Assembly (NCBI RefSeq): GCF_009671245.1
Contig: NZ_VTFS01000001.1
Coordinates: 345,914 to 409,913, forward strand
DNA from: Marinicella rhabdoformis
GTDB lineage: Bacteria > Pseudomonadota > Gammaproteobacteria > Xanthomonadales > Marinicellaceae
Direction of reading: 5' to 3'
Length of the DNA: 64,000 nucleotides
The position numbers were made by a program, and so were the translations under genes. The notes under the pieces are model-generated. The model made no database searches. It was not told where the DNA came from and was given only the letters and a program-made list of their open reading frames with translations. Below, in pieces: positions 29,101 through 37,863 of the stretch; positions within the stretch are counted from its first letter, which is position 1; each line of letters opens with the position of its first letter.

Positions 29101-29147
29101 AAATCAGACTGACTTTTCATTAGGCCTGAATTCAGCAGACACAAAAA

Positions 29148-29186
29148 AACAGGGTCGCCACAGAAGGAGGTTGTGGCGACCCTGTT
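29148..29186 (-). terminator. Strong terminator between the glycine-rich gene and the phasin gene
   Basis: A perfect 15-pair stem (AACAGGGTCGCCACA with its complement) and nine-base loop. On the minus strand it is followed by a run of T, so it ends the phasin transcript. It can also stop transcripts from the plus-strand gene. Confidence 0.9.
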
Positions 29187-29226
29187 TAGGTCAAATCATT
29201 TCATATGCACTGAGCCTACGACTTGT

Positions 29227-29847
29227 TTATTTTTTAGTGGTTTTCTTGGCTGCTTTTTTGGCAACTTTTTTGGCCACTTTTTTGGTTTTATCTGCTGCTT
29301 TTGCAGTGGTTTTAGCTACCTTTTCTGTCGCTTCAGCAGCTTTTTTGGTGGTTTTCTTGGCTGCCTTTTTGGTTGCTTTTTTTGCAGTGCTTGCAGCTTT
29401 CTTAGCAACTTTTTTCGGCTTAGCCGTTTTGCTGTCTGACAACTTGCTGACTTCTTCAGTCAATGCGTCAATTCGGCTCACCAAATCTTTCAACTCTTTT
29501 GTGCTCGGCACACCTAAAGAATGCAATGATTTTTCAACACGTTTTTCAAATACATCTTCTAATTTATCCCAACTTTCTGATGCACGTTTTTTTGCTGAAC
29601 TGACAGTTGAGTCAACTGTTGACTTCACTTCATTGACGGCTTTTTGTGGCACGGCTTTGAATAACTTTTCAAAATCTTTGCCTTCATCAATTAATTTGTC
29701 GTAGATTTTTTTGCCTTCAGTTTGTGCTTTAGCAAAAGCACCCAAACCTGCCAACCAAATTTCATTGGCCGAACCTACCAAAGATTCTGCCAGTTTTGGT
29801 GATTTGTTATCAGATGCAGATTTTTTCAATGTTTTCTTTTTGGCCAT
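29227..29847 (-). CDS. Phasin-family protein with histone H1-like Ala/Lys tail
   Basis: The start MAKKKTLKKSAS at 29847 has GAGGT seven bases upstream. An in-frame ATG 108 bases earlier is disfavoured because it lies upstream of that site. Residues about 20-135 match the phasin/PhaF-PhaI pattern (LAESLVGSANEIWLAGLGAFAKAQ, EGKKIYDKLIDEGKDFEKL, SESWDKLEDVFEKRVEKSL). A short coiled coil follows. The last 65 residues are nearly all Lys, Ala and Thr in AAKK-type repeats, as in PhaF, which binds DNA and helps share polyhydroxyalkanoate granules between daughter cells. No PHA synthase is in this window, so the granule role is family inference. Confidence 0.88.
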   Translation of the reverse strand: MAKKKTLKKSASDNKSPKLAESLVGSANEIWLAGLGAFAKAQTEGKKIYDKLIDEGKDFEKLFKAVPQKAVNEVKSTVDSTVSSAKKRASESWDKLEDVFEKRVEKSLHSLGVPSTKELKDLVSRIDALTEEVSKLSDSKTAKPKKVAKKAASTAKKATKKAAKKTTKKAAEATEKVAKTTAKAADKTKKVAKKVAKKAAKKTTKK

Positions 29848-29883
29848 AATTACCTCGGTTTGCTCTAGAATTAAAATGTTTAG

Positions 29884-29923
29884 TACAAAATTGTTTTGTA
29901 TCAATGTGGCATATTTTGTGCAA
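29884..29923 (-). promoter_or_regulatory. Phasin promoter with an overlapping palindromic operator
   Basis: On the minus strand TTGCAC (29918-29923), 17 bp, TACAAA (29895-29900) make a good sigma-70 promoter. A perfect inverted repeat, TACAAAA-ttg-TTTTGTA (29884-29900), covers the -10 box and expected start, the right place for a repressor. Confidence 0.6.
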
Positions 29924-30087
29924 ACATTATAGAGCAAACACCCTAAATGCTGCAATTATCAAAAAAAATTGTCAATTTCTCGTCATCTGCGCTTTAGTGA
30001 TTGTGCATTGCCACATGAATCCATACAATACAGAGCCCATACGAGCAACCAGTTTGCTTTCTTTTTTAAATCAAATCAAGACACAAC

Positions 30088-32097
30088 ATGACTGACAGAA
30101 AAACCTTAGCCAACGCCATCAGAGTTTTGGCAATGGACGCCGTACAACAAGCCAATTCAGGCCACCCCGGTGCTCCTATGGGCATGGCAGACATTGCCGA
30201 AGTATTGTTCAATGACTTTTTAACACACAATCCTAAGAACCCAGACTGGATTAACCGCGATCGATTCGTGATGTCCAATGGACATGGGTCCATGCTGCCT
30301 TATGCAGCATTGCATTTGTCAGGTTATGACTTGAGCATCGATGACTTGAAACAATTCAGGCAATTACATTCAAAAACACCTGGTCATCCAGAATATGGTT
30401 ACACACCAGGTATTGAAACCACCACTGGTCCTTTAGGTCAGGGTATTGCCAATGCCGTGGGCATGGCTTTGGCTGAAAAGTCATTGGCAGCCATTTATAA
30501 CAAACCTGGCCATGACATAGTTGACCATCACAGTTATGTGTTCTTAGGCGACGGCTGTTTAATGGAAGGGATTTCGCATGAAGTGTGCTCTCTGGCGGGA
30601 ACACTCAAATTGGGTAAGTTGATTGCAATCTATGATGACAACAACATTTCTATTGATGGAGAGGTTGACGGTTGGTTTACCGATGACACAGTCAAACGAT
30701 TTGAAGCCTATAATTGGCAAGTGCTTTCTGTTGACGGTCATGATGCCGATGCTTTGAAAGCGGCACTAGAACAAGCACAGCAGAATGCTGAGCAGCCCAC
30801 CATTATTTGTGCCAAAACAGTGATTGGTTCTGGCGCACCAAACAAAGCCGGCTCTCATGACTGTCATGGCGCACCATTGGGTGCAGATGAAATTCAAGCC
30901 ACACGAGAAGCTTTGGGTTGGACACATGGTCCATTCGAAATTCCTGCTGAAATTAAAAATGCTTGGGATGCCACCATTCAAGGTGAAGAAGCAGAAAGCA
31001 ATTGGAATGCACAATTTGCAGCCTATAAAAAAGCTTACCCTGAATTAGCAGCTGAGTTTGAACGCCGCATGTCTGGCGACCTGCCTCACAACTGGAACGA
31101 AAGTGCCGACGCATTCATCGCCAAGGTGGCAGCTGACGCGCCAGAACTGGCCTCAAGACAAGCATCTAAGTTGGCCTTAGAAGGTTTTGGGCCTCACTTG
31201 CCAGAGTTTTTCGGTGGTTCAGCTGATTTAACACCTTCCAATAACACTTTTTGGTCAGGATCAAAATCCATCAATGAAGCTGTTGTTAATGACACGCCTT
31301 ATGATGGTAACTACCTGTCATACGGTGTGCGTGAATTCGGCATGAGCGCGATCATGAACGGCATGGCTTTGCACGGTGGTTTCATCCCTTATGGCGCCAC
31401 ATTCTTGATGTTTTCTGAATACGCCCGAAATGCATTGCGCATGGCGGCTTTGATGAAAATCAGAAGCATCTTTGTTTACACGCATGATTCTATCGGTGTC
31501 GGCGAAGATGGCCCAACCCATCAACCTGTCGAACAAACACCCACTTTACGGTTGATTCCGAACATGCACGTTTGGCGTCCTTGTGATGCGGTTGAGTCTG
31601 CTGTATCTTGGCGTCAAGCAGTTGAAAAAATCGACGGCCCCAGCTGTTTGCTGTTTACACGTCAAGGGGTTAAACACCAAGACCGCACTGAACAACAAAT
31701 TGCTGACATTGCCAAAGGTGGTTATGTCCTGGCTGATTGCTCTGGTGAGCCTGAGCTGATTATCATTGCCACGGGGTCTGAAGTGGGCATTTCTATGGAG
31801 GCCACTCAAGCCCTAAAAGCACAAGGTAAAAAAGTTCGCTTGGTTTCTATGCCATCAGCTGAACGCTTTGAAGAACAAAGTGCCGAATACAAAGCCAGTG
31901 TGCTGCCAGCACAATGTGACAAGCGCATTGCGGTTGAAGCGGCGCAAGGCGACTTCTGGTATAAATACGTCGGCTTGAATGGCCGTGTGATTGCACAAAA
32001 TACATTTGGCGAATCAGCACCTGGTAATGTCTTGTTCAAACATTTTGGTTTCACAGTCGAGCATGTCATTGAACAGGCCAACGAACTGTTAGCTTAA
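30088..32097 (+). CDS. tkt: Transketolase
   Basis: Thiamine-diphosphate enzyme of the pentose phosphate pathway. It starts [19 protein letters not shown], with [20 protein letters not shown] as the first family block. The ThDP/metal site is [14 protein letters not shown] through [13 protein letters not shown]. The pyrimidine-domain block is [20 protein letters not shown], and [19 protein letters not shown] is intact. At 669 aa it is full length. It is monocistronic, divergent from the phasin gene, and ends at a strong bidirectional terminator. No calvin-cycle or gapdh gene adjoins it. Confidence 0.97.
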   Translation: MTDRKTLANAIRVLAMDAVQQANSGHPGAPMGMADIAEVLFNDFLTHNPKNPDWINRDRFVMSNGHGSMLPYAALHLSGYDLSIDDLKQFRQLHSKTPGHPEYGYTPGIETTTGPLGQGIANAVGMALAEKSLAAIYNKPGHDIVDHHSYVFLGDGCLMEGISHEVCSLAGTLKLGKLIAIYDDNNISIDGEVDGWFTDDTVKRFEAYNWQVLSVDGHDADALKAALEQAQQNAEQPTIICAKTVIGSGAPNKAGSHDCHGAPLGADEIQATREALGWTHGPFEIPAEIKNAWDATIQGEEAESNWNAQFAAYKKAYPELAAEFERRMSGDLPHNWNESADAFIAKVAADAPELASRQASKLALEGFGPHLPEFFGGSADLTPSNNTFWSGSKSINEAVVNDTPYDGNYLSYGVREFGMSAIMNGMALHGGFIPYGATFLMFSEYARNALRMAALMKIRSIFVYTHDSIGVGEDGPTHQPVEQTPTLRLIPNMHVWRPCDAVESAVSWRQAVEKIDGPSCLLFTRQGVKHQDRTEQQIADIAKGGYVLADCSGEPELIIIATGSEVGISMEATQALKAQGKKVRLVSMPSAERFEEQSAEYKASVLPAQCDKRIAVEAAQGDFWYKYVGLNGRVIAQNTFGESAPGNVLFKHFGFTVEHVIEQANELLA

Positions 32098-32109
32098 GAA
32101 ATTAAGTTA

Positions 32110-32150
32110 AAAAAATCCCCGCTGTCATGATTTGCCAGCGGGGATTTTTT
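32110..32150. terminator. Bidirectional terminator between tkt and hppA
   Basis: AAAAAATCCCCGCTG and CAGCGGGGATTTTTT form a 15-pair stem with an 11-base loop. A runs precede and T runs follow, so it works for both convergent genes. Confidence 0.92.
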
Positions 32151-32170
32151 TATGCTTCAATTAATATAAT

Positions 32171-34216
32171 TCAGCCAAATATACCATTCGGCATTTGTGC
32201 CAACTTAGGCGCAATCACCAATGACACAATCGCCATCACATTAATCAAAATATTCATCGCAGGGCCTGATGTATCCTTGAATGGATCACCCACAGTATCA
32301 CCGACCACAACAGCCGTGTGAACATCTGAGCCTTTACCTCCCAAGTTGCCTTTTTCTACGTATTTCTTGGCATTATCCCAAGCACCACCGGCATTGGCCA
32401 TGGTCAGCGCCAACAGTACACAAGAAATCAAAGCACCACCGAGCATGCCACCGAGTGCAGCTGCACCCAATCCAAAACCCACCACAACTGGCGCAAACAC
32501 AGCCAAAGCACCTGGAGCCACCATGCGTTTTAAAGCAGCTTGGGTTGAAATATCAACACACTTTTTACTGTCTGGTTGCGCAGTGCCTTCCATCAGACCA
32601 GGAATCTCTTTAAATTGGCGACGGATTTCTTTGATCATATCAAAAGCTGCATCACCCACTGCACGCATCGTCATAGCCGACACCACAAAAGGAAAAATAC
32701 CGCCCAAGAACATGCCCATCAAGACCATCGGGTTACCAATGTCCAAAACAAAGCCTTCTACTTGACTAGAAATAACTTCGATAAAAGCGGCAATAATAGC
32801 CAACGCAGCCAAACCAGCCGCACCAATGGCAAACCCCTTACCAATCGCTGCTGTGGTATTACCCACTTCATCTAAACCATCTGTAATTTCTCGAGTTTCC
32901 GCACCCAGCTCAGCCATTTCTGCAATACCCCCGGCATTATCAGCGACTGGACCATACGCATCTATTGCCATGGTGATTCCCACTGTGGCCAGCATACCAA
33001 CAGCAGCAATGCCCACACCATAGACACCCGCACCTTCAGGTAAAATCATAGCCGTACCAAAAATAATACCCGCCAAGGTAATGACAGGAATAACAACTGA
33101 CTCCATACCCACAGCCAATCCTGCAATCATGACTGTCGCTGGACCGGTTTCCCCACCTTTAGCGATATCGCGTACAGGTTTACTACCGGTATAATATTCG
33201 GTCACCAAACCAATCAAAATACCGCCGACCGCACCCAACAAGACGCACATCCAAACTATTGAATTCACATCCAAGGCAGCAGTCGTAAAATAAGCGGCAA
33301 CAATAAACAAAACAGTGGCGCCAATGGTTCCGAAACGCAACGCCACATCGGGCTTTTTACCTGAAAACATTTTCACTAAGAGGATACCCAATACCGAGCA
33401 TAACAACCCAGTTGAAGCCAATGCCAAAGGCAAGAACATCAAAGATTCTCGCTCAGCTGCCATCTGGCTGAACAGTGTCACTGACATGGTAGAGGCAATC
33501 GCAATACAAGCAATCATCGAGCCGCAATAAGACTCAAAGATGTCTGAACCCATGCCTGCCACATCGCCAACATTATCACCCACATTATCGGCAATCACAC
33601 CTGGGTTACGTGGATCATCTTCTGGAATACCTGCTTCAACTTTACCGACTAAATCGGCCCCCACATCAGCACTTTTGGTAAAAATACCACCGCCAACACG
33701 TGAGAATAAAGCCACCACTGAACCACCCATACCAAAACCATGAATCGCTTCAACAGTGTGTGGATCACCTGCAAACATCAAATACAGTGTACCCAAACCC
33801 AACAACCCCATGGCTGCCACAGTCAAACCCATGACCGATCCGCCATAAAATGCCACTGACAAGGCCTTGGCTGCACCGTGTTCATTGGCCGCAACAGTCG
33901 TTCTCACATTGGCTTTGGTGGCTGAAAACATACCAAAGTAACCTGCAATTCCAGAACAAACAGCACCCAGCACAAAGGCAAAAGGTGTTTGCCAATGACC
34001 AAAGCCCAAGTACAAGCCAATCGTCAGGATGGCAACAAAGCCATATAAAAGGGTATATTCTCGACGCATAAAGACCATCGCGCCTTCATGTATCTGTTGT
34101 GCAATTTCTTGAACTTTACCGGATCCGGCTGGCATTTTGACAATCATGCCGAAGATGACCAAAGCCATTAACAGGCCAAAGCCGCCCACCACAAGTGGCA
34201 GTATTTCTATATTCAT
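32171..34216 (-). CDS. hppA: K+-dependent membrane pyrophosphatase, candidate sodium pump
   Basis: Couples pyrophosphate hydrolysis to ion pumping across the inner membrane. At 681 aa with about 16 hydrophobic helices it is full length. The pyrophosphate site shows [20 protein letters not shown] (residues 183-202) and DNVGDNVGD (210-218). [10 protein letters not shown] at 452-461 has Ala456 where K+-independent proton pumps have Lys, so K+ should be required. Glu228, in GSDIFESY, lies next to the gate at the position occupied by Glu in Na+-pumping enzymes such as that of Thermotoga, rather than one helix turn later as in plant H+ pumps. Na+ or mixed Na+/H+ transport is therefore likely but some bacterial H+ pumps also share this pattern. 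Confidence 0.95.
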   Translation of the reverse strand: MNIEILPLVVGGFGLLMALVIFGMIVKMPAGSGKVQEIAQQIHEGAMVFMRREYTLLYGFVAILTIGLYLGFGHWQTPFAFVLGAVCSGIAGYFGMFSATKANVRTTVAANEHGAAKALSVAFYGGSVMGLTVAAMGLLGLGTLYLMFAGDPHTVEAIHGFGMGGSVVALFSRVGGGIFTKSADVGADLVGKVEAGIPEDDPRNPGVIADNVGDNVGDVAGMGSDIFESYCGSMIACIAIASTMSVTLFSQMAAERESLMFLPLALASTGLLCSVLGILLVKMFSGKKPDVALRFGTIGATVLFIVAAYFTTAALDVNSIVWMCVLLGAVGGILIGLVTEYYTGSKPVRDIAKGGETGPATVMIAGLAVGMESVVIPVITLAGIIFGTAMILPEGAGVYGVGIAAVGMLATVGITMAIDAYGPVADNAGGIAEMAELGAETREITDGLDEVGNTTAAIGKGFAIGAAGLAALAIIAAFIEVISSQVEGFVLDIGNPMVLMGMFLGGIFPFVVSAMTMRAVGDAAFDMIKEIRRQFKEIPGLMEGTAQPDSKKCVDISTQAALKRMVAPGALAVFAPVVVGFGLGAAALGGMLGGALISCVLLALTMANAGGAWDNAKKYVEKGNLGGKGSDVHTAVVVGDTVGDPFKDTSGPAMNILINVMAIVSLVIAPKLAQMPNGIFG

Positions 34217-34390
34217 GTATTGATTCCTCTTTTTGTATTAGGCGACACCTTTAACTCGGCTCTCCCTACACAAATTGCGCCATGACTGGCCACAGAACCA
34301 AGTACAGATTTCGTTATATTCGGCCGTGAGACCGTGCTCTCTTTTTATGAATCCGAGCCATATATTTGATTTTATTTTTCTCGGTTCTCT
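34217..34390 (-). promoter_or_regulatory. Structured hppA leader, candidate riboswitch
   Basis: The leader is about 170 bases. On the minus strand AGAACCGAG (34380-34388) can pair over nine positions with CTTGGTTCT (34294-34302). The near-copy AGAGCCGAG (34255-34263) can pair with that same strand, so two exclusive helices compete. GGCTCGG (34353-34359) can also pair with the CCGAGTT part of the second copy. The second copy ends about 40 bases before the hppA start. I do not recognise a known family from the sequence. Confidence 0.5.
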
Positions 34391-34393
34391 TTT

Positions 34394-34423
34394 ATTGTAA
34401 CAGCCCAAGATACAGTCCATCAA
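34394..34423 (-). promoter_or_regulatory. Promoter of hppA
   Basis: TTGATG (34418-34423), 18 bp, TACAAT (34394-34399) on the minus strand. It would start RNA near 34387, at the first leader helix. Confidence 0.5.
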
Positions 34424-34496
34424 TCGCAATTTTTACAGTTTAGGACGTTATTTTGACACTTTCCGTTATAATGTAATTTTTTTCACAGCAGTCAGC

Positions 34497-35369
34497 ATGA
34501 ACTCGCCTTTTTATTTGATCGATTTTGACCCCGTATTTCTGTCAGTTGGCCCTGTAAGCATACATTGGTATGGCGTAACGTATTTAATTGGCTTTGCCTT
34601 TTATTGGTTATTGGGCACATGGATGATTAACAACAGAAAAACCAGCTGGGACAAGGACCAACTGTCTGATTTTATGTTTTATGGCGCTTTAGGCGTTATT
34701 GTTGGTGGTCGCTTAGGCTGGGTGGCTTTTTATAATGACGCCTCTTTACTTAACGATCCACTGTTGATTTTTCGCGTTTGGGAAGGCGGCATGTCATTTC
34801 ATGGTGGATTGATGGGTGTGATCACGGCCATGTTTTACTTCAGTCACAAAACCAAAAGACACTTTTTAGACACCGCTGACTTTATCGCGCCACTGGCACC
34901 TTTAGGCATATTTTCAGTGCGCATGGGCAACTTCATTAATGGTGAATTATGGGGCAGGTTAAGTCAACACCCTTGGGCGATGATATTTCCTGATTCTTTA
35001 CCCCTTCACTTACAGCAAAGTAACTTTGTCAGCAAAGCAGCATGGTTAGCGGCACATGAGGCTGGTCAATTTACAGCTTATGCCAGACACCCATCACCTT
35101 TATATGAAGCATTGGGCGAAGGCTTATTGGCATTCTTCTTAGTTTGGGCTGCAGTTTTTCTTGCTAAAAAACGAGGCACAATATCCGCTGTGTTTTTGCT
35201 CTGTTATGCAAGCGCACGTTTTTCTGTAGAATTTATCAGAGAACCCGATGCCAACCGAGGTTTTATCTTTTTTGACTGGATGACCATGGGGCATATACTT
35301 ACCCTGCCTTTGTTTGCACTGGCTATTTTGATTCTCGTTTCCAATCGAAAACAAGTTCGTAAACCATAG
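34497..35369 (+). CDS. lgt: Prolipoprotein diacylglyceryl transferase
   Basis: Adds diacylglycerol to the lipobox cysteine of prolipoproteins, the first step for lipoproteins such as the peptidase and lipase in this window. An inner-membrane protein of about seven helices. Signatures are HWYGVTYLIGFAFYW, GGRLGWVAFYND, the HGGLMGV motif, and RMGNFINGELWGR. At 290 aa it is of normal size. thyA, the usual downstream partner, is missing; gspN converges within 6 bp instead. Confidence 0.96.
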   Translation: MNSPFYLIDFDPVFLSVGPVSIHWYGVTYLIGFAFYWLLGTWMINNRKTSWDKDQLSDFMFYGALGVIVGGRLGWVAFYNDASLLNDPLLIFRVWEGGMSFHGGLMGVITAMFYFSHKTKRHFLDTADFIAPLAPLGIFSVRMGNFINGELWGRLSQHPWAMIFPDSLPLHLQQSNFVSKAAWLAAHEAGQFTAYARHPSPLYEALGEGLLAFFLVWAAVFLAKKRGTISAVFLLCYASARFSVEFIREPDANRGFIFFDWMTMGHILTLPLFALAILILVSNRKQVRKP

Positions 35370-35375
35370 AAAACA

Positions 35376-36122
35376 TCAGTAAAAACCAGCCAAGTTCAAG
35401 CGACGACCCCCACCCCTTCGAGCTTGGCCAACACCACTCAATACAGAGTCCAGTTCAAAATGACCACCTTTCGGTATAATGTCCACACTCAACTTCCAGC
35501 GATTGGGCTGTAAGAACAAAGTACCAGATACTGTCATCACCGCAGAGTCGCTACTTATAACACCAGTGACCATTCCTTCTTGTTGCGTTTCAAATACCAG
35601 CGTCACTGTTCCCATGTCTTTAAGACTGGGTTTAATCATTTTAAAGTCTTGTAATGTGATTGAACCTGAGGCCCCTTTTAAACCGCCATTTTTTTCAAAC
35701 CTTAAGCGGCTCATATCAAAATTCAAGTAACCTTCCATTTGCCCATACCTCATGTGCAAGAAAGGTTTTAAAATACTCCAGTCTATATAACCTCGTAAAG
35801 ATTGAATCACCACACGCGCTTCACTGGCATGGTCTAAAGCTGCCGTGAGGTCATGGTGCGCCCCCCTGACCCGCAATTTTCCACCTAAGGAATTAAACCA
35901 GTTAGGGTATAACAACCACTCGGCCTCACCCAATGGTAATTGTTGATACTTCAGTTTTTCGGCAGAGCCTTTAACTGCGGTACCACCAACACCAGTCATT
36001 ACCAAGGGTTTTAAGTGCTTAGATGCTTTGTCATAATACAAATTAAGCGGTGTCACGGCCACAGCTATGACAGATAAAATTATTAAAATAAATACCAGTT
36101 TAAAAAATTTCCCAAACATCAT
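35376..36122 (-). CDS. gspN: Type II secretion system protein N
   Basis: Optional T2SS component, anchored by one N-terminal membrane helix (LVFILIILSVIAVAVTPL), with a beta-rich periplasmic body. Family features are the GTAVKGSAEKLKYQQLPLGEAEW region, the YIDWSILKPFLHMRYG region and a C-terminal FELDSVLSGVG. At 248 aa the length is typical. It overlaps gspM by four bases (ATGA) and ends the block. Confidence 0.85.
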   Translation of the reverse strand: MMFGKFFKLVFILIILSVIAVAVTPLNLYYDKASKHLKPLVMTGVGGTAVKGSAEKLKYQQLPLGEAEWLLYPNWFNSLGGKLRVRGAHHDLTAALDHASEARVVIQSLRGYIDWSILKPFLHMRYGQMEGYLNFDMSRLRFEKNGGLKGASGSITLQDFKMIKPSLKDMGTVTLVFETQQEGMVTGVISSDSAVMTVSGTLFLQPNRWKLSVDIIPKGGHFELDSVLSGVGQARRGGGRRLNLAGFY

Positions 36123-36598
36123 TTCACCAAAGTCATTCGTATATCACATAATCCATTGGCCTTGTCTTTTGCTACTACATCTACTTGTATAACTGACACA
36201 CCAAAAGCGCTTTCAATATTTGTTAACCAATCAACCACCTTATCGAAAGGTGCATTCTGTAACCAAAGTGTCATGGTATTTTCGTCAACAGGTTCAGCCC
36301 GCGTCACCAACGTTTGTAACGACAATCTGACCATCTGCTGATCTAACCAAGCAGAAAAAGTGACATCATTCGGCACAGAACCCTGTGTTTGTACACCTTG
36401 TTTTGTTGCTAAGCTTTGCTCCATTTGCACCAATTGTTGGTTTAAACTTTGTAGCCTCATGTGCTTGGATGCCAAGCTCCTGTTTACTGGCAAATAAACA
36501 AATGCCAAAAACAAAGCCAATATCAAAAATACAATGCCAGATTTAGCCAACTGTTGTTCGCGATCTGACAAGTTTAAAAACCATTTATTCATCCACAA
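36119..36598 (-). CDS. gspM: Type II secretion system protein M
   Basis: Inner-membrane platform protein that pairs with GspL. A short cytoplasmic start (WFLNLSDREQQLAKSG) precedes one membrane helix (residues about 19-36). A coiled stretch and a small ferredoxin-like periplasmic domain follow (VTRAEPVDENTMTLWLQNAPF). At 159 aa it is of normal length. It is 4 bp after gspL and overlaps gspN. Confidence 0.9.
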   Translation of the reverse strand: MWMNKWFLNLSDREQQLAKSGIVFLILALFLAFVYLPVNRSLASKHMRLQSLNQQLVQMEQSLATKQGVQTQGSVPNDVTFSAWLDQQMVRLSLQTLVTRAEPVDENTMTLWLQNAPFDKVVDWLTNIESAFGVSVIQVDVVAKDKANGLCDIRMTLVK

Positions 36599-36602
36599 TG
36601 CC

Positions 36603-37778
36603 TCACAGTTTTTCCATTGTTATCACAGATTTAAATCGTCCCGCATTTTGTTCGTTAACACCAATCAAAACTTTAAATCCCAACGCCGATTGTTGTAAAC
36701 TTTGTTGAAAGCGGTTAATCAAAGTCATAGTCTCTGCAGTAATTTGCACTTCCAGTTTTTTATCCACCATGCGAAGCGATTGAATGTCTATGTTTTGTTT
36801 GTGACTTTGAATGGCTTCACCTAAATGGTTCAGCGCCGTTAAAAAAGGTGTTTCTATTGACTCGGCCTGATTTACACGCTGCATTCGTGATTGTAATGCC
36901 GCATATGGATCCACCAGTTCGCTTTTGCTGGCATCACCAAACCGACTTGTAAACAAAGCCAACTGTTGAGACTTTATGTCATCTAACCTTTGATTTACCT
37001 GTATATGTTGAAAAGATTTAATCCCAATCCAGCTGACGATTAAAACGGCGGCTAAAATCAATACCTTTGCTTGACTCAAAGGCTTATTATTATCTTCAAT
37101 CTTCAGCCATCCTGCAGGCATTAAGTCAATCACAGGATGGTTGTTGATGGCATAAAAGCAATCTGATAACTGAATAGCAGGCTTGGCTTCAAGTTCGGCT
37201 GACAGCCATTCAGGTGCTATCGGATGATTCGACTGAACCCAGTCTAAATCTGCAGCAAAGACCGGCAACATACTGACCACTTGTTCTTTTGCAACACTTA
37301 ATGTCTCACCCTCACCCAAGCACAGCAAAGCTTGATCCTCATGAATCCAAATACTGACTACGCCTTCAGATTTAGGACAAAAATCCACTTCAGACAACAG
37401 ACGCTTGACATTAATTTCATGTGTGATCACGGCAGCTTTTAGTTGTGATAAGTGCATTAGACTGACAACAGACACCTTCTGCCTTCCTTCTTCTAAGATG
37501 GCAAAAGCAAAATGATTGTCTTCAACGTCATTACTCAACTCCTCCTCAACAGCATAGGGGATTGATTGCTTTAACACTTCTGTATTTTTTGAAGGTACAC
37601 TACTCTGGGTTTGATAAACCCAGGTAGCTGGGAGCAGCACTGTCCATTCTTTGTCTTTAGGCACATCGGCCCAGTCCTTGATAATAGACTCACGACTGCG
37701 CTTATTTTCTTGATCAAAAATACAGGCTTGATAAGGCACTCCATTTTGATTTAATCTCAGTATGTACTGCTGTGACAT
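36603..37778 (-). CDS. gspL: Type II secretion system protein L
   Basis: Links the GspE ATPase to the inner-membrane platform. The cytoplasmic actin-like part covers residues 1-235 (VLLPATWVYQTQSSVPSK, then QSIPYAVEEELS). One membrane helix lies near residues 240-258 (VLILAAVLIVSWIGIKSF). The periplasmic domain that binds GspM is at the C-terminus. It is 391 aa. Its start lies 18 bases past the terminator of the upstream MMPL gene, so it probably has its own promoter. The G-to-K genes are about 19 kb away. Confidence 0.9.
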   Translation of the reverse strand: MSQQYILRLNQNGVPYQACIFDQENKRSRESIIKDWADVPKDKEWTVLLPATWVYQTQSSVPSKNTEVLKQSIPYAVEEELSNDVEDNHFAFAILEEGRQKVSVVSLMHLSQLKAAVITHEINVKRLLSEVDFCPKSEGVVSIWIHEDQALLCLGEGETLSVAKEQVVSMLPVFAADLDWVQSNHPIAPEWLSAELEAKPAIQLSDCFYAINNHPVIDLMPAGWLKIEDNNKPLSQAKVLILAAVLIVSWIGIKSFQHIQVNQRLDDIKSQQLALFTSRFGDASKSELVDPYAALQSRMQRVNQAESIETPFLTALNHLGEAIQSHKQNIDIQSLRMVDKKLEVQITAETMTLINRFQQSLQQSALGFKVLIGVNEQNAGRFKSVITMEKL

Positions 37779-37796
37779 CTCAACATTTATCCAAAA

Positions 37797-37830
37797 AAAA
37801 GCCCCAACAGATCATTCTGTTAGGGCTTTT
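37797..37830 (-). terminator. Terminator of the lipase-to-MMPL operon
   Basis: AAAAGCCC-x-AACAG with its complement and a six-base loop, followed on the minus strand by eight T. A TATAAT box at 37832-37837 lies just before it on the same strand and may serve gspL. Confidence 0.88.
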
Positions 37831-37863
37831 TATTATAACCAATTGCCAATCAAATGTATTGGC

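Noticed and set aside
29021-29704. Long plus-strand open frame, Phe/Leu/Ala-rich, opposite the phasin gene
   Set aside because: It is the antisense of the Lys/Ala repeats of the phasin tail; it has no ribosome-binding site and crosses a strong terminator.
34238-34429. Small minus-strand open frame before hppA
   Set aside because: It spans the hppA promoter and structured leader, has no family resemblance and no Shine-Dalgarno.
34453-34472. TTGACA and TATAAT upstream of lgt as a promoter pair
   Set aside because: Only 8 bp apart, too close to act together; each could belong to another pairing, so no promoter is claimed.
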